Below are positions 1 to 5,614 of a stretch of DNA of 5,614 nt, piece after piece. The stretch covers positions 1 through 5,614 of the forward strand of contig CAUZEO010000343.1 in the NCBI GenBank assembly GCA_963578625.1, given 5' to 3'. This DNA comes from CAUZEO01 sp963578625 (GTDB lineage Bacteria > Verrucomicrobiota > Kiritimatiellia > SLOV01). The notes beneath the pieces are model-generated. The model had not been told where the DNA came from. It made no database searches and worked only from the letters and a program-made list of their open reading frames with translations. Made by a program: the position numbers and the translations under genes. Position 1 is the first letter of the stretch. Each line of letters starts with the position of its first letter.

Positions 1-680
1 AATCACGTCCGATAAACGGATTTACTTTGATAGAACTTCTGGTCGTCGTAGCGATCATCGCGATCCTCGCCGGCATTCTTCTGCCGGCTCTCGGAAAAGC
101 GAAGGCCAGCGCGCGAAAAGTGAAGTGCATCGCCCAGATGCGAGAAGTCGCCATCGCCGTAAATCAGTTTGCCTATGATCACAAGAACCGGTATCCGGGG
201 GATACGGACCTGACAGTGAATCTTAATTACGCCGACATCGGTGGTGAAGGTAAGGACGGACAATGGTCCAATCTGATTATGGCGACAGCTCGGCCCCTTT
301 TTCAGTACATCGAGACATTAGATCTGTTCGAGTGTCCAGGCGACCGTGGTGATATGATTAATGACACCGCGAACGTCTTCGAGGATTCGGGTTCCAGCTA
401 CTTTTATCCGCTTGACGACCCACAGACGACCGACATGGGCATCGAAATCGTGGAAGACAAGAAACTAACCTCGTTTACGGCTCTTTCAAAAAAAGTACTC
501 GTTTTCGAGCAAACGTTTTTTAAGGATAGTGACAAAGACGACTCGAAGACAAAGTGGCATACGGATGTGAAGGCAAGCGTTATCGGTTACGGAGATGGAC
601 ATGCCGCCCTTGTTGAATCAAAGAATTATACGGCGATCCCTCTGGATGCCGACGTACGCGCAAAGCGCGACTACTACTGA
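1..680 (+). CDS. Type II secretion/pseudopilin-like protein with prepilin N-terminal cleavage/methylation motif (5' partial)
   Basis: The reading frame is open from the window edge (first whole codon at 3), reads SRPING|FTLIE, and stops with TGA at 678-680. The TTG at 27 is the leucine at mature position 3, not a start. The true start is upstream, probably by only a few codons, since such leaders are short. Visible features are the prepilin peptidase site G|F, the +5 glutamate of mature pilins (E5), and a long hydrophobic helix running into a K/A/R-rich amphipathic stretch (KAKASARK). Two cysteines follow (about mature residues 36 and 105, the latter in FECPGD), then an SSYFYP segment, and a C-terminal GYGDGHAAL motif resembling the 'FADGHV' end of this family. 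By family knowledge such proteins are cleaved at the inner membrane and either assembled into a type II secretion pseudopilus or displayed at the surface; Verrucomicrobia carry dozens of paralogues with unknown individual roles. At about 219 mature residues the length is typical. It converges on the TIGR03790 gene and is probably unrelated to the minus-strand operon. Confidence 0.9.
   Translation, partial: SRPINGFTLIELLVVVAIIAILAGILLPALGKAKASARKVKCIAQMREVAIAVNQFAYDHKNRYPGDTDLTVNLNYADIGGEGKDGQWSNLIMATARPLFQYIETLDLFECPGDRGDMINDTANVFEDSGSSYFYPLDDPQTTDMGIEIVEDKKLTSFTALSKKVLVFEQTFFKDSDKDDSKTKWHTDVKASVIGYGDGHAALVESKNYTAIPLDADVRAKRDYY
657..669 (-). terminator. Short GC hairpin just past the TIGR03790 stop codon (weak)
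   Basis: Four bases after the minus-strand TAG (676-674), CGCGC and GCGCG flank a three-base loop (TTT in the minus-strand transcript). The stem is five strong pairs but short, and no U-run follows. It sits inside the final codons of the convergent pseudopilin gene, encoding the V-R-A-K-R stretch. It is the only candidate 3' structure seen for the minus-strand operon near its last gene, and it could easily be chance. Confidence 0.15.
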
Positions 681-3154
681 TTGCGTGGAGTTTGGTTTCT
701 CCGCGTGACTTTCGAAGTGATTTCTATCGAATAATGTGATGGATCGGTCTCACCGGTCAGACGAATTTTTTTCCTGGTGATCGCCTCCCGCTCCCTCGCT
801 ACAACCATGAACTCAACCCCCGCTCCGGCAGAACCATCGTCGGTAACCAGTGCGTCCTCCTGAATACGAAAAACCGGAGGTTTCCCCATCGGAGAAACGG
901 CGAAGAGATGACACTGCGATGTGCCCTGGCCCAGCAGCAGTCCGGCGCCGCCCTTACCGAGTTTTAACTCGTCGGTTTGCAGAATCAATTCGCCGTTTAC
1001 CCATCCTTCCAGCATGTTGTCCGGTCCGGATCGGACCGTCATCAGATATGACTCTCTGAATCGAATGCGCCCACCGCGGGTCTGCACGTTATTGAAGATG
1101 CCATTACCATACTCGCCGAAAATCCACTCGCTCCGATCGGCGGACATCGCAAAGAAATCAAAGCTTTGAGGAGCGCTATAATTGAAAGCGATTCCCGACA
1201 GCATTCGAAATCCGCCTTTCACCTGTGTTGGTGTCGATAGTAGATGGGCAACGATGGAAGTTGGAGCGTCCCTGTTTTTCTTGGGGGTCAGCAGCAAGGA
1301 AGACGCGCTTTCAGAGGATTCGAAATCTAGTCGATCCTGATTCCATTGGATTGTGCCGGTGGATTTGTCGCTCGATGAAACATGCTGAAGGGGGAGGATT
1401 CGCATCCAGTCAATCTCTGCTTGCGGCGTGGAGTTTGCAAGAATCCGTATCCCTGTACCGGATGGCGATGTCACATCCGTAAATTCGAGTAAAGGACCTT
1501 CCTGCGGACGGATAACTTCAAATCGAAGCGGCTCACTTCTCACGATTGCGCCGTCTTTGTAGCGCGTAGCAGCCTGTAACGTAATCGGCCCGAGACCCAG
1601 TCGGTGCGGATCAATTTCCCAGTCCGCGGATTCCGTCCAAGGCCGTTCTTCCAGAAGGCGGAACCCCTGCAATACCGCCAGGGTTTCCCCCGGCTCTTCC
1701 GCCAGCGTCTTGAGGTGGATCGAGCGGTGAATCGGCGTTTCCGCTTCCTCCGGCGATTTTTTCAGGGAAACGCGGCGGGCAGTCCGCCGAATCCCGATAT
1801 CGGCAATCTGCGTTGCGACCGTGCCCAGTGATGTCGACTCGCTCTGAATAATTCGCAGTTCATGGTTTCCCGCGGCCAGGTCTTTTGGAGAAATTGGAAA
1901 TACGTTATCTGTGCTGTCGCGCTCCAGGTAAAGGCCATCCACCATGCAAGAGAATCTCGTTCCAGGATTTCGGTGGTTAGTTTCAACGCGGAAAAGCAGA
2001 TCCCCTTCTGAATTGCGCTTGCCGACTTGCTGAATCTGAATCGACGGCCGCGCTCGCCAGGGGGAGAGGAGCGGATCACCCAGAATCAGCAGTTGCATCG
2101 GGCTGAACACAGACTGGAAAAAACTTTCTATGATGTGGGTACCCCCCGTGTAGTGGACGTAGAACCGTGGATGAGGAAATTTTGTCCAGACTGCCCTGGG
2201 CTCAGTGACGGTACCGCATGTCGCCGATACCCCGGCTTCCAGCCATCGGGTACATTTTGTCTGTGAACGCAGATGGAAGTTTGCCGCATGGCTTGTGAGG
2301 TGCTCGACCATCGAGCCGGGAAGGTACGTATTCTGGCGCAGTCCGTTCACGTGAGGTTTGCCGATCATGAGGCCGAGGATATCGTCCTCTCGCTTAGGCA
2401 TGCTGCTCACGATGGGCGCTTGGAACCCACGGGCCACGAGGTCATTCACGGATTCTTCAAATGCCCAGTCTCTTGCCTTTGACCGGATGTTGTCGTTTTG
2501 TACGAAAAAGAATTTTCCTGTAGGAAACGTGCCGTCTGCGGCGATGCCCTTGCGGATTCGTTGTATCGAATCGTCTAGGGTGTTTCCCCGGGATCCGGTA
2601 AAGGCCAACATCATGCTCGGGATGGGGCGATCTTCAAACGGGGTCTCTGCCATCCGAGCAAGGGAAATCGTATTCTTCTTCGGCCCACCGGGTTCGAATG
2701 GGCCAGTGAAGAATGGAGAAAAATACCGTCCGCTCGATATTTCCTTTGGGTTCGGCAGCACACTTCTCGTGAAGGTTATACCCTGCAGTGATACGGGTGG
2801 TTTAGAGGTAATGCGAACGGGAAACCCTGCTGAATAGATCCACACAAAAACATGTTCCACGAGCCGTCGGCTTTGCAGGGCCTCCGTCGCCGGTTTCCAG
2901 ATCAGTCTCTTGAATTCCCCCACGGATAGTTCCGCCTCGGCTTCAAGCACCTTGGCGGGAAGTGACACGTAGAGAACGTTGCGATCAGGCACGCCGCGAA
3001 GATACCGGTAGTGATTCGCGATGGCCATTGAGTCCGGCGAAGACTCGTTAACCAGGAGAAGGATTTCGTGTGGCTGTATGCCCGGTGCGGAAACCGCCGC
3101 GGACAGAATGGCCAGGCATACCGCTTGGAGCCGAAGAAAATGCGTGCCCCTCAA
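674..3154 (-). CDS. TIGR03790 family exported protein with long Ig-like/concanavalin-like C-terminal extension
   Basis: This gene encodes 826 residues of unknown function. Residues 1-24 look like a signal peptide (basic R2/R8, hydrophobic 11-22). C13 is too early and lacks a lipobox, so it is not an obvious lipoprotein. Residues about 28-366 match the TIGR03790 family as I know it: HEILLLVNESSPDSMAIA near the start, RGVPDRNVLYVSLP, WIYSAGFPVRI (105-115), WLEAGVSATCGTVTEP (304-319) and LILGDPLLSPW (356-366). The rest is beta-rich: likely Ig-like segments at about 370-455 and 485-548, a concanavalin/LamG-like region at about 600-755, and a tail to 826 with no PEP-CTERM, LPXTG or membrane helix. 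The start is TTG, backed by AAGAGG six bases upstream. The next internal Met (residue 43) would remove the signal peptide. The TTG overlaps the preceding gene's stop as TTGA, suggesting translational coupling. By family knowledge it is confined to exosortase-bearing genomes. Family assignment is fairly sure; role is unknown. Confidence 0.88.
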   Translation of the reverse strand: MRGTHFLRLQAVCLAILSAAVSAPGIQPHEILLLVNESSPDSMAIANHYRYLRGVPDRNVLYVSLPAKVLEAEAELSVGEFKRLIWKPATEALQSRRLVEHVFVWIYSAGFPVRITSKPPVSLQGITFTRSVLPNPKEISSGRYFSPFFTGPFEPGGPKKNTISLARMAETPFEDRPIPSMMLAFTGSRGNTLDDSIQRIRKGIAADGTFPTGKFFFVQNDNIRSKARDWAFEESVNDLVARGFQAPIVSSMPKREDDILGLMIGKPHVNGLRQNTYLPGSMVEHLTSHAANFHLRSQTKCTRWLEAGVSATCGTVTEPRAVWTKFPHPRFYVHYTGGTHIIESFFQSVFSPMQLLILGDPLLSPWRARPSIQIQQVGKRNSEGDLLFRVETNHRNPGTRFSCMVDGLYLERDSTDNVFPISPKDLAAGNHELRIIQSESTSLGTVATQIADIGIRRTARRVSLKKSPEEAETPIHRSIHLKTLAEEPGETLAVLQGFRLLEERPWTESADWEIDPHRLGLGPITLQAATRYKDGAIVRSEPLRFEVIRPQEGPLLEFTDVTSPSGTGIRILANSTPQAEIDWMRILPLQHVSSSDKSTGTIQWNQDRLDFESSESASSLLLTPKKNRDAPTSIVAHLLSTPTQVKGGFRMLSGIAFNYSAPQSFDFFAMSADRSEWIFGEYGNGIFNNVQTRGGRIRFRESYLMTVRSGPDNMLEGWVNGELILQTDELKLGKGGAGLLLGQGTSQCHLFAVSPMGKPPVFRIQEDALVTDDGSAGAGVEFMVVAREREAITRKKIRLTGETDPSHYSIEITSKVTRRNQTPRNQ
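681..708 (+). terminator. Possible 3' hairpin after the pseudopilin stop codon
   Basis: Immediately after the TGA at 678-680, TTGCGTGGAG (681-690) can pair with CTCCGCGTGA (699-708) around an 8-base loop, TTTGGTTT. The stem has ten pairs, three of them G-U. Those wobbles exist only in plus-strand RNA, so the structure suits the pseudopilin transcript. No clear U-tract follows (the next bases are CTTTCG), so it is not a canonical intrinsic terminator. It lies inside the last codons of the opposing TIGR03790 gene, and coding constraint could have produced it by chance. Confidence 0.3.
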
Positions 3155-3175
3155 TAAGCGCCTCTTGCCTTGAGG
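3149..3175 (-). promoter_or_regulatory. Stop/start junction: Shine-Dalgarno, TTGA overlap and possible start-codon hairpin
   Basis: On the minus strand the end of the sugar transferase gene holds AAGAGG (3166-3161), a six-base spacer, then TTGA, in which TTG (3154-3152) starts the TIGR03790 gene and TGA (3153-3151) ends the transferase. This spacing supports TTG as the true start and re-initiation by terminating ribosomes. A perfect 6-base inverted repeat brackets the site: CCTCAA (3175-3170) and TTGAGG (3154-3149), the latter being start codon plus codon 2, with the ribosome-binding site in the 15-base loop. The CCTC half could instead pair with the GAGG of the ribosome-binding site. Either pairing would make downstream initiation depend on upstream translation. 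The overlap and ribosome-binding site are directly visible; the hairpin role is inference. Confidence 0.5.
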
Positions 3176-4692
3176 ACCGCCCTCACGGTCCGGACAAGAA
3201 TCACGATATCAAGCCAGATCGACCAGTTGCGGACGTAATAGCCATCCCACCGTATCATTCCCTCGTTGCCGACCTCGCTGCGTCCCGACACCTGCCATAG
3301 CCCGGTAATGCCCGGCCGCACCCGCTCGCGGAGGTTTCGGATGTGCTCAGGTAACTGTGCGTGATGATAGATAGGCAGCGGGCGGGGTCCGACGAGCGAC
3401 ATGTCGCCGATGAGGACGTTATAAAGTTGGGGAAGTTCGTCCAAAGACATTTTCCGAAGCAACTTCCCGATGCTGGTGATGCGCGGGTCGTTGCGAAGCT
3501 TGAAGTTCGCATTCCACTCTTCGCGCAGGTCATCATTTTTCCGTAGCGCGGTTTCGAGGGCAGTCTTCGCATCCGGAACCATGGTTCTAAATTTGTAGGT
3601 TTGGAAAGTATCATTGGATTTACCGACGCGCTTTTGTGCAAAAATTGGATCATGTCGGTCTTCAATCCAGATCAAGAAAGCGATCAGGATACAGACGGGG
3701 AACCAGATGGGAGAGGAAAGGGCAACCACGGCAAGTTCGACGGCTCTCTTAAGAAACCTGGAAAAAGGGTCGTGAAGATTCACGGAAACTTCGAGCCCGA
3801 GGATCCCGCCCACGTCCCTGGGTTGCACCCACAGGGAAGGGGCTTCCATCAGGTCCGGTATAATGATGACGCGGTGGTAGTTTGACAGCGGTCCTTCCAG
3901 CATCCGTACGAGATCGTGACGCGACGAATCCGAAAGAGCCAATACTGCCGCCGGAGCGATTCGCGAATTCTGCTCCAGGGTTCCTAGAACCGGCACGCCT
4001 TCTACGGTGTCCACTCCGGGCGTTTTGTAATCTTCAAAAACCCCCACCGGAATGAATCCCAATCCCTGGTCTTCATTCAGTGCCCGAATGGCAAGACAGG
4101 CCGTTTCCGACCCTCCGTACACAACCGTGGGCAAGCCCCATCTGCCCGATCGCAGCAGAATGTTTTTAGAGATGTGTCGGAAGAGTATGATCAGCGGACC
4201 GGATACGAGCATGGCCGATGTGACCGTTAAGCGGCTTGCGGTTTCGCCGCTCTTTCCCAGGAACAGACTGATTGCCACAACGCCGAAGATCCCACATACC
4301 AGCCACGTTACCCGGCGCAACTCTTCCACGGCGCCTAGTCCCCAACCGGGCAGAAGATTCAGTGCCGCGGCGCCGAGGAGCCAAGCCACAATGAGAACCC
4401 ACCACCACGAGGGAATCATGGATCCGCCCCGTTCAATAAATTCCCCCAGCCCCATGGACCGGCCCTTCAACAAATATCTAACCAGGCCGGCAGTGACCAA
4501 TCCGCAGGCCAATGCCAACGCGTCGCCGCTTCCAAGTACGAATATATTGGCAGCGCGTCGCTTCAGATATCTGAATGTTTGTCGGCGCTTAACTTGATGT
4601 GTTGAATCGATGTGATGTTCCGTGACGAGTTGCGTCAGCTCGGACGGCTTCTCGAGAACTTGTCTTGTTCTATCTTCCGACACGGGCCTCAT
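3151..4692 (-). CDS. Polyprenyl-phosphate hexose-1-phosphate transferase, WbaP/RfbP type (exopolysaccharide-initiating sugar transferase)
   Basis: This gene encodes 513 residues, the usual length of the large WbaP-type enzymes. These transfer a sugar phosphate (galactose- or glucose-1-phosphate from the UDP-sugar) to undecaprenyl phosphate, the first step of O-antigen or exopolysaccharide repeat synthesis at the inner membrane. A cytosolic leader of about 48 residues with a basic end (KRRQTFRYLKRR) precedes four likely membrane helices (about 50-75, 95-115, 128-146, 155-172). A Rossmann-like 'CoA-binding' module follows (VVYGGSETA at 190-198, EGVPVLG at 231-237). The catalytic bacterial sugar transferase domain covers about 314-513: a re-entrant membrane helix with Ser-Pro (327-328), QKRVGK, YKFRTM (366-371), the Asp-Glu dyad in SLDELPQLYN (D418/E419), SLVGPRPLPIYH, RPGITGLWQVSGRS, and the WbaP-style tail RWDGYYVRNWSIWLDI ending in RGAY. 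All key residues are intact. The ATG at 4692 follows an in-frame TAA (4707-4705) but has no clear Shine-Dalgarno. The exact sugar cannot be read from sequence. Confidence 0.95.
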   Translation of the reverse strand: MRPVSEDRTRQVLEKPSELTQLVTEHHIDSTHQVKRRQTFRYLKRRAANIFVLGSGDALALACGLVTAGLVRYLLKGRSMGLGEFIERGGSMIPSWWWVLIVAWLLGAAALNLLPGWGLGAVEELRRVTWLVCGIFGVVAISLFLGKSGETASRLTVTSAMLVSGPLIILFRHISKNILLRSGRWGLPTVVYGGSETACLAIRALNEDQGLGFIPVGVFEDYKTPGVDTVEGVPVLGTLEQNSRIAPAAVLALSDSSRHDLVRMLEGPLSNYHRVIIIPDLMEAPSLWVQPRDVGGILGLEVSVNLHDPFSRFLKRAVELAVVALSSPIWFPVCILIAFLIWIEDRHDPIFAQKRVGKSNDTFQTYKFRTMVPDAKTALETALRKNDDLREEWNANFKLRNDPRITSIGKLLRKMSLDELPQLYNVLIGDMSLVGPRPLPIYHHAQLPEHIRNLRERVRPGITGLWQVSGRSEVGNEGMIRWDGYYVRNWSIWLDIVILVRTVRAVLKARGAY

Positions 4693-4799
4693 GAGATAAA
4701 TGAATTATTGATATACTACTGCCAGGTTACGCCACTTCCAGCCTACAAAAGGCAGCGTGAAATATCAAGAATCTAACAGGTTGCTGAGCGAACTTGTAT
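4693..4799 (-). promoter_or_regulatory. 107-base intergenic leader upstream of the sugar transferase; possible promoter region
   Basis: This is the only non-coding gap in the window, between the GT4 stop and the transferase ATG. Its last 30 bases before the ATG are markedly A+T-rich (TAGTATATCAATAATTC), unlike the surrounding coding DNA, and lack a purine-rich ribosome-binding site. A TAGTAT hexamer with a poor -35 match (CTGGAA, 17-base spacing) and a TTGATA with a weak partner (TAGGCT, 17-base spacing) are the best sigma-70-like candidates, and neither is convincing. The GG/GC spacing needed for a sigma-54 site is not met. The gap could hold an internal promoter, or simply be the leader of one long transcript from the GT4 gene. 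Confidence 0.25.
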
Positions 4800-4805
4800 T
4801 CACTC
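4786..4805 (-). other. Hairpin overlapping the GT4 stop codon
   Basis: In the minus-strand transcript GAGTGAA (4805-4799, containing the TGA stop) can pair with TTCGCTC (4792-4786) around a six-base loop, TACAAG. This gives seven pairs including one U-G that exists only in this strand's RNA. No U-run follows, so it is not a standard terminator. It could act as a 3'-end stabiliser or attenuator between the GT4 and sugar transferase genes, or be chance. Confidence 0.25.
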
Positions 4806-5614
4806 GATAAATAGCGCGTCGTAGGCGGCAACCAGTTTGGGTGCCTGGTGGCTCCATTCCAGCTCTTCTTCCATTCGGCGCCGGCCGTTTGCTCCCATTT
4901 CGTGCCGTCGGGCTGGATCTGCCAGCAGAATCTCAATACAAGTCGCGAGTTCTTTCACATTATTCGGCTCTGCGTAGAGCGATGCGTCCGCCGCGGATCG
5001 CCGTCCTTCTGTTAAATCGTACTGCACGACCGGCAATTCCAGTGCCATATATTCCAATATTTTATTCATCGTGGACTTGTCGTTCAGCGGATTCAAGGGA
5101 TCTGGATCCACGCCCACATCACAGGTGCTGAGACGCTCCACCATCTCCTTATCGGGGATTCGACCCGTAAACTCAACGTTCTGTTCAATCCCCAGTTTTT
5201 TTGTCAGGTTTTTGAGGGTTTCAAACATCGGGCCGCTGCCAATCAGGCAAAATTGGATGTCATTTCGCTTTCGCTTCGAAACCAATTCATGGGCGGCTTC
5301 AACCAAATGATGCACGCCGTCAAATTCCCCCATGACCCCGAGGTATCCTATAAGATATTCTTTGCCACGCCGATAGACCGGATTGGGTGATACCCGTCTG
5401 AACCGATTGAGATCCGGACCACTCCGGACCACATGCACCCGGTTCGGGTCCTTCTTGCCTCGCGTAATCGCGATCTCACGGTAAGACGTGTTGGTGCTGA
5501 TGACGGTGTCGGCAAGCTTGAATGTACACCATTCAGCGATCAACAGGAGCCCGTGAAAAATTCCGCGTCGTTCAAATTTTGACTCGTATAATTCCGGACA
5601 CAGGTCGTGGTGAT
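4800..5614 (-). CDS. Glycosyltransferase family 4 (GT-B, group 1) protein, 5' partial
   Basis: The last 270 residues are visible. The frame is open to the window edge, and residues before the TTG at 5543 (HHDLCPELYESKFERRGIF) are clearly conserved GT4 sequence, so that TTG is internal and the N-terminal acceptor-binding domain lies outside. Features in order (counted from the 5543 TTG): a linker ADTVISTNTSYREIAITRG (11-29), VVRSGPDLNRF (38-48), the nucleotide-sugar-binding domain opening with YLIGYLGVMGEFDGVHHL (63-80), a CLIGSGP strand (99-105), VEFTGRIPDKEM (123-134), and VDPDPLNPLNDKSTMNKILEYMALELPVV (145-173), whose E164 region corresponds to the family's EX7E motif that binds the donor. 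A helical end follows, and TGA is at 4802-4800. It would transfer a sugar from a nucleotide donor to a membrane-lipid-linked acceptor in the cytosol. It lies 107 bases upstream of the initiating transferase, as in EPS/O-antigen loci. Donor and linkage cannot be told. Confidence 0.94.
   Translation of the reverse strand, partial: HHDLCPELYESKFERRGIFHGLLLIAEWCTFKLADTVISTNTSYREIAITRGKKDPNRVHVVRSGPDLNRFRRVSPNPVYRRGKEYLIGYLGVMGEFDGVHHLVEAAHELVSKRKRNDIQFCLIGSGPMFETLKNLTKKLGIEQNVEFTGRIPDKEMVERLSTCDVGVDPDPLNPLNDKSTMNKILEYMALELPVVQYDLTEGRRSAADASLYAEPNNVKELATCIEILLADPARRHEMGANGRRRMEEELEWSHQAPKLVAAYDALFIE
5413..5432. repeat. Perfect 10-base tandem duplication inside the GT4 gene
   Basis: TCCGGACCAC occurs twice back to back. 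Ten is not a multiple of three, so the copies are read in different frames and encode the conserved V-V-R-S-G-P-D stretch. Because that motif is normal for the family, the repeat is probably a by-product of codon choice, not an insertion. Confidence 0.6.

Noticed and set aside
27..29. TTG as the start of the pseudopilin gene
   Set aside because: It is the leucine of the F-T-L-I-E prepilin motif. The conserved Gly cleavage residue and leader are encoded upstream in the same open frame.
1022..1038. Perfect 7-base inverted repeat CGGTCCG/CGGACCG with a 3-base loop
   Set aside because: It lies deep inside the TIGR03790 coding region (around V-R-S-G-P-D-N), far from any gene boundary. The codons for these residues readily give such a palindrome.
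2358..2837. Plus-strand open frame of 159 codons opposite the TIGR03790 gene
   Set aside because: It lies wholly antisense to a well-supported family domain, its translation is low-complexity and unlike any family I know, and it has no ribosome-binding context. It is a shadow frame.
4052..4597. Plus-strand open frame of 181 codons opposite the sugar transferase
   Set aside because: It is antisense to the membrane and Rossmann-like regions of an intact enzyme. Its Pro/Arg/Ser-rich translation is typical of a shadow of a hydrophobic coding region.
4706..4740. Possible sigma-54 promoter (TGGAAG...TGGC), of interest because some PEP-CTERM genes use sigma-54
   Set aside because: The distance between GG and GC elements does not fit the fixed -24/-12 spacing in any register tried.
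4742..4754. Small inverted repeat GCCT/AGGC with a five-base loop in the intergenic gap
   Set aside because: Only four pairs, no U-tract and no extension possible. Expected by chance.
5541..5543. TTG as the start of the GT4 gene
   Set aside because: Conserved GT4 residues (DLCPELYESKF) continue upstream in frame to the window edge, so the gene is cut by the window and does not start here.

Overview
The window looks like part of a chromosome from a Verrucomicrobia-type (PVC superphylum) bacterium. The clues are a prepilin-like protein with the GFTLIELLVVVAIIAILAG leader followed by a 'LLPAL.KAK..AR' helix, 'KCIAQMR' and 'FECPGD' segments (a style very abundant in Verrucomicrobia and Lentisphaerae), and a TIGR03790-family protein. 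TIGR03790 is known only from genomes that encode exosortase, several of them in this superphylum. The phylum call is an inference from protein style. No rRNA or tRNA is present to confirm it.

Layout. Positions 1-680 (+) hold the 3' part of a pseudopilin-like secreted or surface protein gene; its start lies just before the window. It runs tail-to-tail into a minus-strand gene set with a 7-base overlap of the coding regions. On the minus strand, in order of transcription, are a glycosyltransferase family 4 gene (4800-5614, 5' end outside the window), a 107-base gap, a WbaP/RfbP-type polyisoprenyl-phosphate hexose-1-phosphate transferase (3151-4692), and a large exported TIGR03790-family protein (674-3154). 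The last two genes are joined by a TTGA stop/start overlap. Coding density is very high: the only real gap is 4693-4799, and no stretch of 300 bases lacks a gene.

How the genes fit together. The membrane transferase would load the first sugar phosphate onto undecaprenyl phosphate at the inner face of the membrane, and the GT4 enzyme would add a further sugar to the growing lipid-linked repeat unit. The pair therefore marks an exopolysaccharide or O-antigen-like locus. The TIGR03790 protein is exported and of unknown function. Its family is restricted to exosortase-bearing genomes, where exosortase and EPS genes commonly cluster, so this is probably the distal end of an exosortase-linked EPS locus, with more glycosyltransferases and possibly the exosortase gene beyond position 5614.

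The least described element is the TIGR03790 protein. Its roughly 345-residue core has features that recall gingipain/PorU-like (clan CD) peptidases without the catalytic His and Cys, and it is followed by about 450 residues of Ig-like and concanavalin-like beta-rich sequence. Several gene junctions also carry short inverted repeats at or beside stop and start codons. These are described as possible regulatory or 3'-end structures at low confidence.
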